DNA of 62,259 nt from Clostridia bacterium (GTDB lineage Bacteria; Bacillota; DTU025). Below the pieces are notes generated by a model. It had not been told where the DNA came from and made no database searches. It saw only the letters and a list, made by a program, of their open reading frames with translations. Made by a program: the position numbers and the translations under genes. Each line of letters opens with the position of its first letter. Positions within the stretch are counted from its first letter, which is position 1. The DNA lies in the NCBI GenBank assembly GCA_034926675.1, contig JAYFQW010000017.1, positions 1 to 62,259 of the forward strand. Direction: 5' to 3'. Below, in pieces: positions 26,722 through 37,076 of the stretch.

Positions 26722-27516
26722 TCAGAAGGCCACTACTGCGACAACGGCGTACGCGACTGTCCCGGCGATCACTGCATAGTCCGAAACCGTCATCTTCAGT
26801 TGTCGCATCCTCGTCCTGCCCTTGCCGCCCCGGTAACACCTGGACTCCATCGCCATGGCCAGTTCGTCTGCACGCCGGAAGGCAGACACGAACAGAGGAA
26901 CAAGCACCGGTATCATGGCCTTGGCGCGCCGTGCGATATTTCCGGATTCGAAGTCAGCGCCCCGCGCCATCTGCGCCTTCATTATCTTGTCCGTCTCTTC
27001 AAGAAGAGTGGGAATGAAGCGAAGCGCTATGGTCATCATCATGGCGAGTTCGTGAGCTGGCAAGCCTACCACAGCGAACGGACGGAGAAGGCTCTCCAGG
27101 CCGTCGGTGAACGCGATCGGAGAGGTCGTGAGCGTCACACTCGAGGTCGTCATGATGAGCAGAACCAGCCTTACGACGGTGATCAGGCCTTCGCGAAGTC
27201 CTCTATCAGTGGCTGTCAGCTTCCAGATCCGGAAGATGGGCTCTCCGGGATCCATGAACAAGTGCAGACCGAAGGTCGCCACGATCACAAACAGCAAAGG
27301 CCGCAGTCCCCTGAGCACGTATCCAAGATGCACTCGGGATATGAGGATGGCGCCGATTATCAGACCGGCCAGCATCAGATACGCCCCCGGACGCCTGGCC
27401 ACAAACAGGGCTGCCACAACCACCAGCGAAAGCAGAATTTTCGTGCGCGGGTCCAACCTGTGCACGATGGATTCGCCGGGTATGTATTGCCCCACCGTGG
27501 AAAAGGGTATGCTCAC
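26722..27516 (-). CDS. ecfT: Energy-coupling factor transporter transmembrane protein EcfT
   Basis: EcfT links the two ATPases to interchangeable substrate-binding S components for vitamins and metal ions. The 264-residue protein has about five membrane segments. The coupling helices carry MARGADF and, near residue 225, the SRCY motif. FAVVGLPAHELAMMMTIALRFIPTL is highly typical. The start overlaps the ecfA2 stop by 4 bp (ATGA). No S component is in the window, as expected for a shared group II module. Confidence 0.94.
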   Translation of the reverse strand: MSIPFSTVGQYIPGESIVHRLDPRTKILLSLVVVAALFVARRPGAYLMLAGLIIGAILISRVHLGYVLRGLRPLLFVIVATFGLHLFMDPGEPIFRIWKLTATDRGLREGLITVVRLVLLIMTTSSVTLTTSPIAFTDGLESLLRPFAVVGLPAHELAMMMTIALRFIPTLLEETDKIMKAQMARGADFESGNIARRAKAMIPVLVPLFVSAFRRADELAMAMESRCYRGGKGRTRMRQLKMTVSDYAVIAGTVAYAVVAVVAF

Positions 27517-28409
27517 CGTTGCATCCCCTCTCTGGCCCTGGTCGACTCCGCTGCCTTCAGCCGAGGAAGAAGAGCCTGAACCGCCTCGTCCACGGTGATG
27601 GCGCTGGTTCCGAAATCATATCCGCACTCGGCCAACTCCGCCATAACGTCAGTCACCTGAGGCACTCCCAGGCCGATCCGCACCAGCTCCTCGCGGGCAC
27701 GGAACACCTCTCTCGGCGTTCCCTCCATGGAGATTCTGCGGTCGTCCATCACTATGAGCCTCTCAGCGAAGCGGGCAACGTCTTCCATACTGTGAGACAC
27801 CAGCACGATGGTGTAGCCGTGCTCCTCGTGAAGACGCCTTATCTCATCGAGCACTTCCTCGCGGCCACGCGGATCCATCCCAGCCGTGGGCTCATCCAGA
27901 ACGAGAACCTTGGGGCGCATCGCGAGCACGCCGGCGATGGCCACTCGCCTCTTCTGCCCACCTGAAAGCTCGAACGGGGATCTCGAACCCATGGATTCGA
28001 AGTCAAGGCTGACGATGCGCATCGCCTCACGCACTGCGTCATCCACGAGAGCCTCTGAGAGCCCCGCGTTTCTCGGTGCAAAAGCCACGTCGGCGTAGAC
28101 GGTCTCTTCGAAAAGCTGATGCTCAGGGTATTGGAATACCAGCCCGACCTTGCGCCTGATGTCGCGGAGCACCACGCCTCTTCCCCATATGTCCACCCCA
28201 CCGACCAGCACCTGCCCTGAGTTGGGCCTCAGAAGCCCGTTGAAGTGCTGAATGAGAGTGGACTTGCCTGATCCCGTCCTTCCAATAATGGCCGCAAGCT
28301 CGCCTTCGGCTATTGCGAGGCTCACATTCTCCAATGCCGAATGGGCGAGGGGCGTGCCCTTCATATAGGTGTAGCTAAGATCTCGCACCTCTATGATCGC
28401 TTCTGTCAA
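27513..28409 (-). CDS. ecfA2: ECF transporter ATPase EcfA2
   Basis: This is one of two paired ATPases of the ECF module. Walker A is GRTGSGKSTL, the Q-loop segment FQYPEHQLFEETV, the signature ELSGGQKRRVAIAG, Walker B VLVLDEPTAGMDP, and the switch His is in VSHSMED. The start is TTG 28409, which overlaps the ecfA1 stop as TTGA and has a G-run about 10 nt upstream. The longer frame to 28478 would lie inside ecfA1. The C-terminal domain after residue 225 is normal for EcfA. Confidence 0.94.
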   Translation of the reverse strand: MTEAIIEVRDLSYTYMKGTPLAHSALENVSLAIAEGELAAIIGRTGSGKSTLIQHFNGLLRPNSGQVLVGGVDIWGRGVVLRDIRRKVGLVFQYPEHQLFEETVYADVAFAPRNAGLSEALVDDAVREAMRIVSLDFESMGSRSPFELSGGQKRRVAIAGVLAMRPKVLVLDEPTAGMDPRGREEVLDEIRRLHEEHGYTIVLVSHSMEDVARFAERLIVMDDRRISMEGTPREVFRAREELVRIGLGVPQVTDVMAELAECGYDFGTSAITVDEAVQALLPRLKAAESTRAREGMQR

Positions 28410-29266
28410 CTGCGCACTGCCCCCCCATCCAAGAGGGCCTTGATGTCGTCCACCATCTCCTCGACGGTGAGCGGGCACCGCGGCATGGACACTCCCGCCC
28501 GACGAAGCTCGTCAGCCAATTCCGTAACCTGGGGCACGTCGAGGTCGAGGGAGCGCAGCGTGGCTGGCTGGGAGAAAACCTCCCGGGGCGTCCCGGCGAG
28601 CGCGATTCGTCCATCCTCCATCACGATTACCCTATCGGCCTGAACGGCCTCGCTCATGAAATGGGTGATGTGAACGACTGCGATGCCTTCCACCGAGGCA
28701 AGAGTGCGAACTGTCCTGAGGACCTCGCGTCTGCCCACCGGGTCCAACATCGCGGTTGGCTCGTCAAGGACAATGCACCCAGGCCTCATCGCAATCACGC
28801 CCGCAATCGCCACCCGCTGTTTCTGACCTCCGGACAGCATGTGAGGCGCGGATTTCTCGTGCCCAGCCATGTCCACCAGTGCCAGCGCCTCGTCGACCCT
28901 CCGGCGAATCTCCGCCGGAGCAACTCCGAGGTTCTCTGGCCCAAACGCCACGTCTTCCTCGACCGTAGTGGCCACTATCTGATTATCGGGATTCTGGAAC
29001 ACCATGCCCACGACCTGACGTATATCCCACAGCCGGGATTCATCGCGAGTGTTGATTCCCTCGACATACACATTGCCTGTTGTGGGGATCAGGATCGCGT
29101 TGAGATGCTTCGCCAGGGTCGACTTTCCGGATCCGTTGTGTCCGATTATCGCGACGAACTCCCCGCCCCGAACCTCCAGATCGACGCCGAGAAGAGCTTC
29201 CACCTCGCCCGGACGGCCGTCGTCATATGTGTAGCTCACATTCTCGACGCGTATCACAGGTTCCAT
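28406..29266 (-). CDS. ecfA1: ECF transporter ATPase EcfA1
   Basis: This is the partner ATPase. Walker A is GHNGSGKSTLAKH, the Q-loop segment FQNPDNQIVATTVEEDVAFGPENLG is the classical EcfA1 form, the signature is MLSGGQKQRVAIAG and Walker B is CIVLDEPTAMLDP. It begins 6 bp after rplQ, so the module is joined to the ribosomal operon. Confidence 0.94.
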   Translation of the reverse strand: MEPVIRVENVSYTYDDGRPGEVEALLGVDLEVRGGEFVAIIGHNGSGKSTLAKHLNAILIPTTGNVYVEGINTRDESRLWDIRQVVGMVFQNPDNQIVATTVEEDVAFGPENLGVAPAEIRRRVDEALALVDMAGHEKSAPHMLSGGQKQRVAIAGVIAMRPGCIVLDEPTAMLDPVGRREVLRTVRTLASVEGIAVVHITHFMSEAVQADRVIVMEDGRIALAGTPREVFSQPATLRSLDLDVPQVTELADELRRAGVSMPRCPLTVEEMVDDIKALLDGGAVRS

Positions 29267-29272
29267 CTGAGG

Positions 29273-29662
29273 CTACTTCTTGGCCTTTTCCTTTGCTTCG
29301 GCCGCCGCGGCCTTGGGTGTCGTCCCAACGAGTTCAATCAGGGCCAGGGGCGCTGCGTCGCCGCGCCTCGACCCCAGCTTGATTATGCGGGTGTACCCGC
29401 CTGGCCTCTCGGCAAATGCAGGGCCGATCTTATCGAACAGCCGCTTCAGCGCCTCAGGCTCGAGAACATACTCAGCAGCAAGGCGCCTATGGTGGAGGTC
29501 GCCTGCCTTGGCCCATGTTATCAGCCGCTCTGCTATGGGGCGCATCTCTTTCGCCTTCGACTCGGTGGTCACTATTCTGTCATGGGTGAACAGGGACGTC
29601 ACCGAGCTGCGGAAGAGCGCACGCCGTGCCTGCGCAGTGCGGCCTAGCTTCCCTTGCCTCAC
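29273..29662 (-). CDS. rplQ: Ribosomal protein bL17
   Basis: This 50S protein at the exit-tunnel rim has [20 protein letters not shown], the [14 protein letters not shown] motif and [26 protein letters not shown]. The C-terminus is a short Ala/Lys-rich tail. It follows rpoA by 40 bp, the normal end of the alpha operon. Confidence 0.97.
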   Translation of the reverse strand: MRQGKLGRTAQARRALFRSSVTSLFTHDRIVTTESKAKEMRPIAERLITWAKAGDLHHRRLAAEYVLEPEALKRLFDKIGPAFAERPGGYTRIIKLGSRRGDAAPLALIELVGTTPKAAAAEAKEKAKK

Positions 29663-29702
29663 TTGCGGTCTCCTCCTTTGTCCTACTCCGTCTTGGCCCG
29701 CC

Positions 29703-30656
29703 CTACTCCTCGGGCTGCTTCAGTGAGAGCCCCAGAGACTCAAGCTTCTGCTTGACCTCCTCAAGGGACTTCCTTCCGAGGTTCCTGACCTTCATCATGT
29801 CGTCCTCGGTCTTTCTGGTCAGTTCCTCAACAGTGTTGATGCCTGCCCTCTTGAGGCAGTTGTAGGAGCGCACCGAGAGGTCGAGATCCTCTATGCTCTT
29901 CTCAAGCACGCGGACCTTCTCGTCCTCGCCCTTCTCAGGCTCAACAGGCTCCTCAGCCGGGGGTTCCGAAAGGTTAATGAACAGCCTCAGATGGTCGCTC
30001 ATCATCGAAGCCGCCTTGCCAACAGCCTCTTTCGGCCTGACGGTGCCGTGCGTCCAGACCTCAAGCACCAGCCTGTCATAGTCGGTCACTCCGCCGACTC
30101 TCGCATTCTCCACCGTGTAGTTCACTCTATCCACAGGGGTGAATATGGAGTCCATTGGTATTACACCAATGGGCTGATCAGGCTTCTTGTTCTTCTCCGC
30201 GGGCAGGTAACCCCTGCCCTTCTCGAGCGTGACCTCCATCGAGAGCTCGCCATCTTTGCCCCCCACCTTGCCAAGCGTGGCAATGTGGAGCTCAGGGTTG
30301 AGAATGTCCACGTCAGCGTCGGGAGCGAAGTCAGCCCCTGTGACGTCCCCCTCGCCCTGGGCGCGAAGGTAGATGATCTTGGGCTCGTCGGTATGAAGCC
30401 TCACGAGAAGGCTCTTGAGGTTCAGGATCACGTCAGTGACGTCCTCGAAAACCCCGGGGATCGTCGAGAACTCGTGCAGCACACCGTCGATCTTGACCGA
30501 GGTAGCCGCCGCCCCAGTAAGGGAGGACAGAAGGATCCTGCGCAAGGAGTTGCCCAGAGTGATGCCATATCCTCTCTCGAGGGGCTCTACGACGAACTTG
30601 CCGTACCTGTCGCCATCCTCCTGGCAGTCGATCCTAGGCCTTGGAGATTCGATCAT
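29703..30656 (-). CDS. rpoA: RNA polymerase alpha subunit
   Basis: Alpha nucleates polymerase assembly and contacts promoter UP elements. The N-terminal domain has [21 protein letters not shown] and [19 protein letters not shown]. The C-terminal domain has [22 protein letters not shown] and [20 protein letters not shown] short acidic linker ([12 protein letters not shown]) joins them. At 317 residues it is of normal length. Confidence 0.98.
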   Translation of the reverse strand: MIESPRPRIDCQEDGDRYGKFVVEPLERGYGITLGNSLRRILLSSLTGAAATSVKIDGVLHEFSTIPGVFEDVTDVILNLKSLLVRLHTDEPKIIYLRAQGEGDVTGADFAPDADVDILNPELHIATLGKVGGKDGELSMEVTLEKGRGYLPAEKNKKPDQPIGVIPMDSIFTPVDRVNYTVENARVGGVTDYDRLVLEVWTHGTVRPKEAVGKAASMMSDHLRLFINLSEPPAEEPVEPEKGEDEKVRVLEKSIEDLDLSVRSYNCLKRAGINTVEELTRKTEDDMMKVRNLGRKSLEEVKQKLESLGLSLKQPEE

Positions 30657-30692
30657 GACGCGCTCAGCACCCTCCTTCTTCTGTAGACGGCA

Positions 30693-31316
30693 TTACTTCG
30701 AGTACAGCTCGACGATCAAGTGCTCCTGGATATCCAGATCAATCTGCTCTCTCGTCGGGGCAGATATGACCTTCGCGCTCAGATGATCCTCGCCAAGGAT
30801 AAGCCAGGCTGGCACGTTCGGAGGCGCCGCCTCGGCTGCTGCCTTGAAGTTGAAGAGACTCCTGCTGTTAGGCCTTACGGAGATCTCGTCGCCCGGGCGA
30901 ACCTGAGCCGAAGGAATAGATACCTTCTTGCCGTTCACCGCGAAATGCCCATGCCGAACCATCTGCCTGGCCTGTGCCCTTGATTCCGCAATGCCAAGCC
31001 TGAAGACGACATTGTCGAGCCTGGTCTCCAGCAACGAGAGGAGGTTCTCACCGGTGACGCCCCGCTTGCGCTCGGCGATGTCGAAATACCTCGCGAACTG
31101 TGCTTCCAACACGCCGTAGATCCTTCGAAGCTTCTGCTTCTCCCGCAGCTGGGTGCCGTATTCCGAGGTCTTCTTGCGCCCCTGTCCGTGCTGCCCCGGA
31201 GGGAATGCCCTCCGAGCGACGCCGCATTTCTCGGTGTAGCACCGATCTCCCTTGAGATAGAGCTTAGTCCCCTCGCGGCGGCAAAGCCGGCAAACAGGGC
31301 CTGTATATCTTGCCAT
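30693..31316 (-). CDS. rpsD: Ribosomal protein uS4 (zinc-binding form)
   Basis: This primary 30S assembly protein is often the translational regulator of its operon. The N-terminus keeps four cysteines (CRLC and the CYTEKC pair), the zinc form. The S4 RNA-binding domain [30 protein letters not shown] follows. It lies between rpsK and rpoA as usual. Confidence 0.97.
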   Translation of the reverse strand: MARYTGPVCRLCRREGTKLYLKGDRCYTEKCGVARRAFPPGQHGQGRKKTSEYGTQLREKQKLRRIYGVLEAQFARYFDIAERKRGVTGENLLSLLETRLDNVVFRLGIAESRAQARQMVRHGHFAVNGKKVSIPSAQVRPGDEISVRPNSRSLFNFKAAAEAAPPNVPAWLILGEDHLSAKVISAPTREQIDLDIQEHLIVELYSK

Positions 31317-31341
31317 TATCGCACCTCCTGTTCACTCCGGG

Positions 31342-31731
31342 CTACACGCGCCGCCTCTTGGGAGGCCTGCAACCGTTGTGTGGTATCGGAGTGACGTCCT
31401 TTATCATGCTGACCTCGAGCCCGGCAGCCTGCAGCGATCTGACTGCAGCCTCTCGGCCTCCTCCCGGCCCTTTGACCAGCACCTCGATGGTGCGCATCCC
31501 ATGATCCATTGCAATGCGAGCCGCGATGTCCGCCGCCTGCTGAGCCGCAAACGGAGTGCCCTTGCGAGAGCCCTTGAACCCCTGCGCGCCAGAGGATGAC
31601 CAGGAAATGACATTTCCGTTTGTGTCAGTGATGGTCACCATGGTGTTATTGAAGCTCGACTTTATATGGGCAATGCCCGAATCGACATTCTTCCGTTCAC
31701 GTCGCTTCGGCTTAGCCTGCCTTTTAGCCAT
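31342..31731 (-). CDS. rpsK: Ribosomal protein uS11
   Basis: This protein of the 30S platform has [38 protein letters not shown] and the end [13 protein letters not shown]-like [17 protein letters not shown] 31731 has AAGGAGG upstream; a TTG one codon earlier is less likely. Confidence 0.97.
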   Translation of the reverse strand: MAKRQAKPKRRERKNVDSGIAHIKSSFNNTMVTITDTNGNVISWSSSGAQGFKGSRKGTPFAAQQAADIAARIAMDHGMRTIEVLVKGPGGGREAAVRSLQAAGLEVSMIKDVTPIPHNGCRPPKRRRV

Positions 31732-31761
31732 CAACGCTCCTCCTTTCTGCAGTGCCCTGTG

Positions 31762-32133
31762 TTACTTGGCCTTCCTGACTCCGACCGTCTTCTTAGGTCC
31801 CTTTCGGGTCCTGGCATTTGTCCTCGTTCTCTGACCCCTAACCGGAAGCGAACGTCGGTGCCGAATCCCCCTGTAGGTCCCGATCTCAATGAGCCTCTTG
31901 ACGTTCTGGGCCTCCTCGCGGTGGAGATCGCCCTCGACCTTGTAGTCGCGGTCGATGACTTCGCGGAGCTTAGCCACCTCATCCTCAGTGAGATCCTTGA
32001 CCCTAGTGTCCGGGTTGATCCCCGTTTCCTTGAGGATCTTCTGGGAGGCGGTCAGCCCGAGGCCGTATATATACGTAAGTGAGATCTCTACTCGCTTGTC
32101 TCTGGGAAGGTCAACGCCTGAAATTCGCGCCAT
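31762..32133 (-). CDS. rpsM: Ribosomal protein uS13
   Basis: This 30S head protein contacts 50S and P-site t[26 protein letters not shown] opens it, and [24 protein letters not shown] is the conserved basic end. It has a normal length of 123 residues. Confidence 0.97.
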   Translation of the reverse strand: MARISGVDLPRDKRVEISLTYIYGLGLTASQKILKETGINPDTRVKDLTEDEVAKLREVIDRDYKVEGDLHREEAQNVKRLIEIGTYRGIRHRRSLPVRGQRTRTNARTRKGPKKTVGVRKAK

Positions 32134-32148
32134 CCTGTGCTACACCTC

Positions 32149-32262
32149 CTAGCCCTGACGCTGCTTATGAGTTGGGTTCTCGCATATGACTCTTACGCGG
32201 CCTTTCCTCTTGACTATCTTGCACTTGTCGCACATCTTCTTCACGGACGGTCTTACCTTCAT
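32149..32262 (-). CDS. rpmJ: Ribosomal protein bL36 (zinc-binding form)
   Basis: The 37-codon gene reads [17 protein letters not shown] and ends with an [12 protein letters not shown] segment. The C, C, C, H zinc ligands are all present. AGGAGG lies before the ATG at 32262. It sits between infA and rpsM, its standard place, and is too short for ordinary ORF lists. Confidence 0.96.
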   Translation of the reverse strand: MKVRPSVKKMCDKCKIVKRKGRVRVICENPTHKQRQG

Positions 32263-32273
32263 GCCAAGCCCTC

Positions 32274-32492
32274 CTACTTGTATCTCCACACGATCCTGCC
32301 ACGGGTGAGGTCATACGGCGACAACTCGATTGTGACCCTATCGCCGGGAAGAATCCTGATGAACCTCATCCGCATCTTGCCGGAAATGTGAGCCAAGACC
32401 TTGTAGCCGTTTTCAAGCTCCACCCTGAACATGGCGTTCGGCAGCGGCTCGATCACAGTCCCCTCAACCTCAACACAGTCTTCCTTAGACAT
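32274..32492 (-). CDS. infA: Translation initiation factor IF-1
   Basis: This 72-residue S1/OB-fold protein binds the ribosomal A site during initiation. [32 protein letters not shown] and [23 protein letters not shown] are diagnostic. The start overlaps the end of the KOW gene by 8 bp. Confidence 0.97.
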   Translation of the reverse strand: MSKEDCVEVEGTVIEPLPNAMFRVELENGYKVLAHISGKMRMRFIRILPGDRVTIELSPYDLTRGRIVWRYK

Positions 32493-32790
32493 GAACCGGA
32501 TCGCCCCTCCTTTCGTCCTCGGGTCGATATACTCTCAATGCCGTAACAAGCTCGGGATCACTGACAGCCAGCCCGGCGCGGAGCCTAGCCGCGATTCCAT
32601 CATCGATCTGTCTCAGAAGAATGACGTGGCTCACGTTCTTCCGCTTCGGGCGGGCCGCCTTGTGCACGACTCCGTCGGCCACCAGCACTCGCCGGTCGTC
32701 GCCGATGCCTACCACAACGAACAGCCTTCCCCTGTCTCTTCCCATTTTCGATACTGCAAACTGTCCCAGTGATGGACCATCGGGAGACAC
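32485..32790 (-). CDS. KOW-domain RNA-binding protein (L14e/L6e-like)
   Basis: This small basic protein of 101 residues begins with a KOW motif ([30 protein letters not shown]). Such genes lie between map and infA in many Firmicutes and resemble eukaryotic/archaeal L14e-type proteins. The role is presumed to be ribosome-linked RNA binding but is not established. GTG 32790 has GGAAGG 9 nt upstream. Confidence 0.85.
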   Translation of the reverse strand: MSPDGPSLGQFAVSKMGRDRGRLFVVVGIGDDRRVLVADGVVHKAARPKRKNVSHVILLRQIDDGIAARLRAGLAVSDPELVTALRVYRPEDERRGDPVHV

Positions 32791-32812
32791 AGGCCTGCAC
32801 CTTCCTCACATG

Positions 32813-33559
32813 TTACGGGAGAGTCAGAACCTCGGGGCCATCGAGGGTCACGGCCACCGTGTGCTCGAAGTGAGCTGACAGTGATCCGTCCCGTGTTCGC
32901 GCGGTCCAGTTGTCGTCCAATATCTCGACTTCATACCCGCCCGCGTTCACCATGGGTTCGATAGCAAGCACCATCCCCGGCCTCAGCCTCAGCCCCACAC
33001 CGGGAGGGCCGTAGTTCGGGATCTGAGGCTCCTCATGCATGCTCCGTCCGATTCCATGCCCCACGAAATCCCGCACTACTGAGAAGCCCTCCGCCTCAAC
33101 ATGGGCCTGGACGGCGTGTCCGATGTCCCCAAGCCGCATCCCTGCTCGCGCCGCTGCGATGCCCGCCTCCAGGGCGCCCTTCGTAGCAGCCATCAGATGC
33201 TCCGCCTCGGGCGACACATCGCCCACAGGCACCGTTATCGCTGAGTCACCGTGGTAGCCGTCGAGAATGGCCCCAACGTCTATCCCCACAATGTCGCCCT
33301 CCTTGAGAGCGCGCCCTCCGGGGATCCCGTGGATTATCTCATCGTTAACGGATGCGCAGATCGAGGCGGGATAGCCCCTGTACCCTTTGAAAGACGGAAC
33401 GCCGCCGGCATCTCGTATGATGCCTTCAGCCAGCCTATCCAGAGAACCAGTGGCCACCCCGGGAGCGACCCTGGATCGGAGCGCTTCGAGAACGCGCCCA
33501 ACAAGAGCGCCAGCAGCGCGCATGCGGACTATCTCGGCCGGAGTCTTTAGAATGATCAT
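32813..33559 (-). CDS. map: Methionine aminopeptidase type I
   Basis: The enzyme removes N-terminal Met from nascent chains. The five metal ligands are visible: [17 protein letters not shown] (two Asp), [12 protein letters not shown] (His), IEPMVNAGG (Glu) and HFEHTVAVT (Glu). The start is ATG 33559, overlapping the adk stop as ATGA; upstream open frame to 33760 lies within adk and has no family match. The product is 248 residues, as expected. Confidence 0.97.
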   Translation of the reverse strand: MIILKTPAEIVRMRAAGALVGRVLEALRSRVAPGVATGSLDRLAEGIIRDAGGVPSFKGYRGYPASICASVNDEIIHGIPGGRALKEGDIVGIDVGAILDGYHGDSAITVPVGDVSPEAEHLMAATKGALEAGIAAARAGMRLGDIGHAVQAHVEAEGFSVVRDFVGHGIGRSMHEEPQIPNYGPPGVGLRLRPGMVLAIEPMVNAGGYEVEILDDNWTARTRDGSLSAHFEHTVAVTLDGPEVLTLP

Positions 33560-34209
33560 TTCATGCACCTTCCGAAAGCCTTTACGATTCTGTCGTAGAC
33601 ATCGTCCACACCGCCACGCCCGTCCACCGCCACGAGCAGTCCACGAGAGGCGTAGTAGCTCTTTAGCGGTTCCGTCTGAGCGCGGTAAACAGCGAGCCTG
33701 GCGCGTACGGTCTCCGTCGAATCGTCGGCGCGGCGCGCGACAGTCCCACCACACGCGCACCCGCCACTAGGCCCGGTAGGCGGGTTATACTCAAGATGAA
33801 ACACCCGCCCGCACCTATTGCAAACTACGCGCCCAGCGGCGCGCTGTATAAGGATGTCGTCGGCCACTTCGATCAGGACCACTGCATCCAGTTCAGCGCC
33901 GCGATCCTTCAGGATCTGGGTCAGCCCCTCGCCCTGTGCGACAGTGCGGGGAAAGCCATCCAGGATGAACCCGGCTTTCGCATCAGGTTCCGATAGGCGT
34001 TCCCGGACAATCCCCAGCGTGACCTCATCCGGAACCAGCCTGCCTGCGTCCATGAAGCTCGTGGCGCGCCTGCCTATCTCCGATCCACTCGACACAGCCG
34101 CCCTGAACATGTCACCTGTTGAGACGTGCACCACGCCGAACTGAGCTGCAAGTCGGATGCTCTGAGTTCCCTTGCCTGCTCCCGGCGGACCCATCATGAC
34201 GACGCGCAT
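33556..34209 (-). CDS. adk: Adenylate kinase (zinc lid form)
   Basis: The enzyme interconverts ATP, ADP and AMP. The P-loop is [10 protein letters not shown], the AMP site includes STGDMFRAA and [10 protein letters not shown], and the lid has a four-cysteine zinc site (CNRCG and CACG), common in Gram-positive enzymes. At 217 residues it is typical. It lies 28 bp after secY in the spc operon. Confidence 0.97.
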   Translation of the reverse strand: MRVVMMGPPGAGKGTQSIRLAAQFGVVHVSTGDMFRAAVSSGSEIGRRATSFMDAGRLVPDEVTLGIVRERLSEPDAKAGFILDGFPRTVAQGEGLTQILKDRGAELDAVVLIEVADDILIQRAAGRVVCNRCGRVFHLEYNPPTGPSGGCACGGTVARRADDSTETVRARLAVYRAQTEPLKSYYASRGLLVAVDGRGGVDDVYDRIVKAFGRCMK

Positions 34210-34237
34210 CCTATGAACACCCCTAATAGGAACGTGA

Positions 34238-35500
34238 TTACTTCAAGAAGCCCTCATACTGCCTCATGATCAACTGGGCCTCTATCTGTTTCATCGTATC
34301 CAGAGCAACGCCGACGACGATCAGGACGCCCGTTCCACCGAAGGACAGGCTCTTGGATGTTATCGCCGACGTGATGCTCGGCAGCAGTGCGATGACCATG
34401 AGGAAGAGCGCACCCACTAGCGTCAGCCTCGTCAGGACCCTGTCGAGATACTCAGCCGTGGGCCTGCCAGGCCGAAACCCGGGGATGAACCCTCCGTACT
34501 TCTTCATGTTATCAGCGACTTCAACAGGGTTGAAGGTGATCCCAGTGTAGAAGTAGGTGAATACAATCACCAGTATGGCGTACAGAACATTATACACCCA
34601 TGGGTTGTAGAATACTCTGTTTACCCCGGCAGTGATAGCCGGAATGAACTGAGCGATAGTAGCCGGGAACGCCAGTACCGAGGAAGCGAAGATCACTGGG
34701 ATGACCCCGGCCTGGTTGAGCTTCATCGGGATGTGAGTGCTCTGCCCGCCGTACACTCGCCTGCCCACAACCCTCTTGGGATACTGCACTGGCAGCTTTC
34801 GCTGTGCCTCGGAAGTTGCGACCACCGCAATTACGAGTCCGAGGCTCAAGACAGCGTACACAAGAGCAATGACCAGGTTGAAGCCGCCTGACTTGATCAT
34901 CTTGAAGCCCTGCTCGACTGCTGCTGGGAACCTGGTTACGATGCCAGCGAAGATGATCAGCGAAATGCCGTTTCCGATTCCCTTTTCCGAGATCTTCTCC
35001 CCGAGCCATATCACGAAGGCTGTGCCTGCGGTCATCGTGGTGACTATGAGGATGGTCCACATAGCGCCGGGATTCACGGCGCCGCGGAACATCACGGTGT
35101 AGCCATAGGCCTGAATAACCGCGAGAGCCACAGCGAGGTACCTGGTGTACTGGCCCATCTTCTTCTGACCATCCGGGCCCTCTTTCTTCAGGGCCTCGAG
35201 GGCAGGAATCACCACTGCGAGCAGCTCAATAACGATCGATGCTGTGATGTAGGGGCCTACGTTGCACGCAAACACGGTCATTCGCGAAAGAGCGCCTCCG
35301 GCGAACATGTCGAGCATGCTCAGGAGGCCCGCGCCGGAGGCGCCGGCTGCCTTATGGAACTCCCCGACGACTTTTGCCGCATCCACGCCTGGGACCGGTA
35401 CGAACGATCCAAGCCTGTAGATCAGCAGCAGGAACGCCGTGTACAGGATCTTCTTGCGCAGATCCGGCACCCTGAAAGCGTTGACGAGAGCTGCAAGCAC
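34238..35500 (-). CDS. secY: Protein translocase subunit SecY
   Basis: SecY forms the protein-conducting channel with SecE, whose gene lies at the head of this cluster. The 420-residue protein has ten membrane segments. Key segments are GSFVPVPGVD near the N-terminus, EKGIGNGISLIIFAGIV, and the cytosolic loop QRKLPVQYPKRVVGRRVYGGQ that receives SecA or the ribosome. The GTG start overlaps nothing but adjoins the rplO stop. Confidence 0.97.
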   Translation of the reverse strand: MLAALVNAFRVPDLRKKILYTAFLLLIYRLGSFVPVPGVDAAKVVGEFHKAAGASGAGLLSMLDMFAGGALSRMTVFACNVGPYITASIVIELLAVVIPALEALKKEGPDGQKKMGQYTRYLAVALAVIQAYGYTVMFRGAVNPGAMWTILIVTTMTAGTAFVIWLGEKISEKGIGNGISLIIFAGIVTRFPAAVEQGFKMIKSGGFNLVIALVYAVLSLGLVIAVVATSEAQRKLPVQYPKRVVGRRVYGGQSTHIPMKLNQAGVIPVIFASSVLAFPATIAQFIPAITAGVNRVFYNPWVYNVLYAILVIVFTYFYTGITFNPVEVADNMKKYGGFIPGFRPGRPTAEYLDRVLTRLTLVGALFLMVIALLPSITSAITSKSLSFGGTGVLIVVGVALDTMKQIEAQLIMRQYEGFLK

Positions 35501-35944
35501 CTATACCACCTCCGCGGAGCCTCCCGCTTCCTTGATCTTCGTGACTGCGGTTTCGCTGAACTTGTCGACGCGAACGGCAAGGGACTTCGTGATCTCACCC
35601 TCACCGAGAATCTTGACCCGCACATCGTGGCCGCGAACAAGGCCCTTTGCCTTCAATGTATCCCTGGTGACCTCGTCGCCTGAGCTAAAGTGCTGCTCTA
35701 GGTCACCCACATTCACCACTGCGTACTCCACTCGGAACTTGTTGAAAAAGCCCCGTTTGGGAAGACGCCTTGCGAAAATCGTCTGTCCGCCCTCGAACCC
35801 GACGCCCTTGCCTCCGCCGGAGCGGGCCAGCTGTCCTTTGCTTCCGCGGCCGGCTGTCTTGCCATGCCCGGAGCCAGTTCCACGGCCCACCCTCTTCGGA
35901 TCCTTCTTGGCGCCGAACGGGGGCCGCAATTCATGCAACTTCAT
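35501..35944 (-). CDS. rplO: Ribosomal protein uL15
   Basis: This 50S protein has MKLHELRPPFGAKKDPKRVGRG, the Gly/Arg-rich GSGHGKTAGRGSKGQ segment and VGFEGGQTIFARRLPKRGF. It has a normal length of 147 residues. Confidence 0.97.
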   Translation of the reverse strand: MKLHELRPPFGAKKDPKRVGRGTGSGHGKTAGRGSKGQLARSGGGKGVGFEGGQTIFARRLPKRGFFNKFRVEYAVVNVGDLEQHFSSGDEVTRDTLKAKGLVRGHDVRVKILGEGEITKSLAVRVDKFSETAVTKIKEAGGSAEVV

Positions 35945-35957
35945 CGCTGCACCCCTC

Positions 35958-36143
35958 TCAGTCGATCTCTTTGACCTCGACCAGGTGGCGTACCTTATGA
36001 ACCATGCCCCTGATCACAGGGGTGTCGTCCTGTACGACCGTCTGGTTCAGTCTGCGAAGGCCCAGGGACCGCACCGTCGCCCGCTGGTCTTCTGGTTCGC
36101 CGATGGCGCTGACCTTCCAGGTAATCTCGAGTTTCTTTGCCAT
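35958..36143 (-). CDS. rpmD: Ribosomal protein uL30
   Basis: This short 50S protein of 61 residues reads [30 protein letters not shown] with the end [18 protein letters not shown] 36143 has GGAGGG at 7 nt; ATG 36149 would be too close. Confidence 0.96.
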   Translation of the reverse strand: MAKKLEITWKVSAIGEPEDQRATVRSLGLRRLNQTVVQDDTPVIRGMVHKVRHLVEVKEID

Positions 36144-36155
36144 CTGCATACCCTC

Positions 36156-36656
36156 CTACCTCGCAAGCTCCTCGGCGGACTTGCCGCGCGCAGAGGCCAC
36201 TTGGCCAACAGTGCGCAACGACGTAAGCCCAGCCATAGTTGCATTCACCATATTCAAGGGGTTATTCGACCCCAGCGACTTGGTGAGAATGTCGTGGTAG
36301 CCTGCAAGCTCCAGGACTGCCCTAACGGGCCCACCGGCAATCACGCCAGTTCCTGGACCCGCGGGCTTAAGCATAACACATCCCGCACCGAATGTCGCGG
36401 TGATCTCGTGGGGAATGGTCGTTCCCACCACCGGCACCTCGGTGAGGTTCTTCTTGGCATCATCGACGCCCTTCTTGATGGCCTCAGAGACTTCGTAAGC
36501 CTTGCCAAGGCCAGCGCCAACGTGGCCCGCGCCGTCTCCCACGACTACCAGTGCGCGGAAGCTACGCGTCCGACCGCCCTTGGTCGTCTTGGCCACGGGG
36601 TTGATGCTGACCACTTTCTCTTTAAGGTCGATACCCTCAGGGTCTATCCTCTTCAT
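36156..36656 (-). CDS. rpsE: Ribosomal protein uS5
   Basis: This 30S protein is important for decoding accuracy. The N-terminal dsRNA-binding-like domain is [19 protein letters not shown] and [16 protein letters not shown]. The C-terminal part holds [18 protein letters not shown] and [15 protein letters not shown]. It has the usual length of 166 residues. Confidence 0.97.
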   Translation of the reverse strand: MKRIDPEGIDLKEKVVSINPVAKTTKGGRTRSFRALVVVGDGAGHVGAGLGKAYEVSEAIKKGVDDAKKNLTEVPVVGTTIPHEITATFGAGCVMLKPAGPGTGVIAGGPVRAVLELAGYHDILTKSLGSNNPLNMVNATMAGLTSLRTVGQVASARGKSAEELAR

Positions 36657-36675
36657 GTCCTGCCCTCCCCCCTGC

Positions 36676-37041
36676 CTAGAAGCTCAGGCCGCCCTCACGT
36701 GCAGCCTCGGCCAATGCGGCTACTCTTCCATGGTATATATTGCCGCCTCGATCGAATACGACCTGTCGAATTCCCTTCTCGATCGCCCTCTGGGCCGCAA
36801 TCTTCCCAACTAGCTTAGCAGCTGCAGCGTTCCCGCCGTATCCCATAGCCTTCAACTCCGGCTCCACTGTGGATACGGAAACGAGCGTGCGTCCTGTCGT
36901 ATCGTCGATTATCTGGACGTACGTGTGGGCGAGGCTCCTGAACACAGCCAGCCTGGGCCGCTCGGGAGTTCCCGACACGCTCTTCCTAAGACGCCGGTGG
37001 CGGCGGGCGAGGGCCGCTTTCCTGTTAACCCTGTTGTACAT
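36676..37041 (-). CDS. rplR: Ribosomal protein uL18
   Basis: This 5S rRNA-binding 50S protein has [41 protein letters not shown] and [24 protein letters not shown]. It has a normal length of 121 residues. Confidence 0.97.
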   Translation of the reverse strand: MYNRVNRKAALARRHRRLRKSVSGTPERPRLAVFRSLAHTYVQIIDDTTGRTLVSVSTVEPELKAMGYGGNAAAAKLVGKIAAQRAIEKGIRQVVFDRGGNIYHGRVAALAEAAREGGLSF

Positions 37042-37076
37042 TGCGAGTCGCTCCTTTCATACAGCCGTAGGCGCGG

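Noticed and set aside
26110-27579. A 489-codon plus-strand frame opposite truA and ecfT
   Set aside because: It is antisense to well-supported genes, crosses their boundary and has no recognisable domain.
35439-36818. A 459-codon plus-strand frame opposite rplO to rplR
   Set aside because: It runs across five ribosomal genes on the other strand; GC-rich codon use there leaves long open shadow frames.
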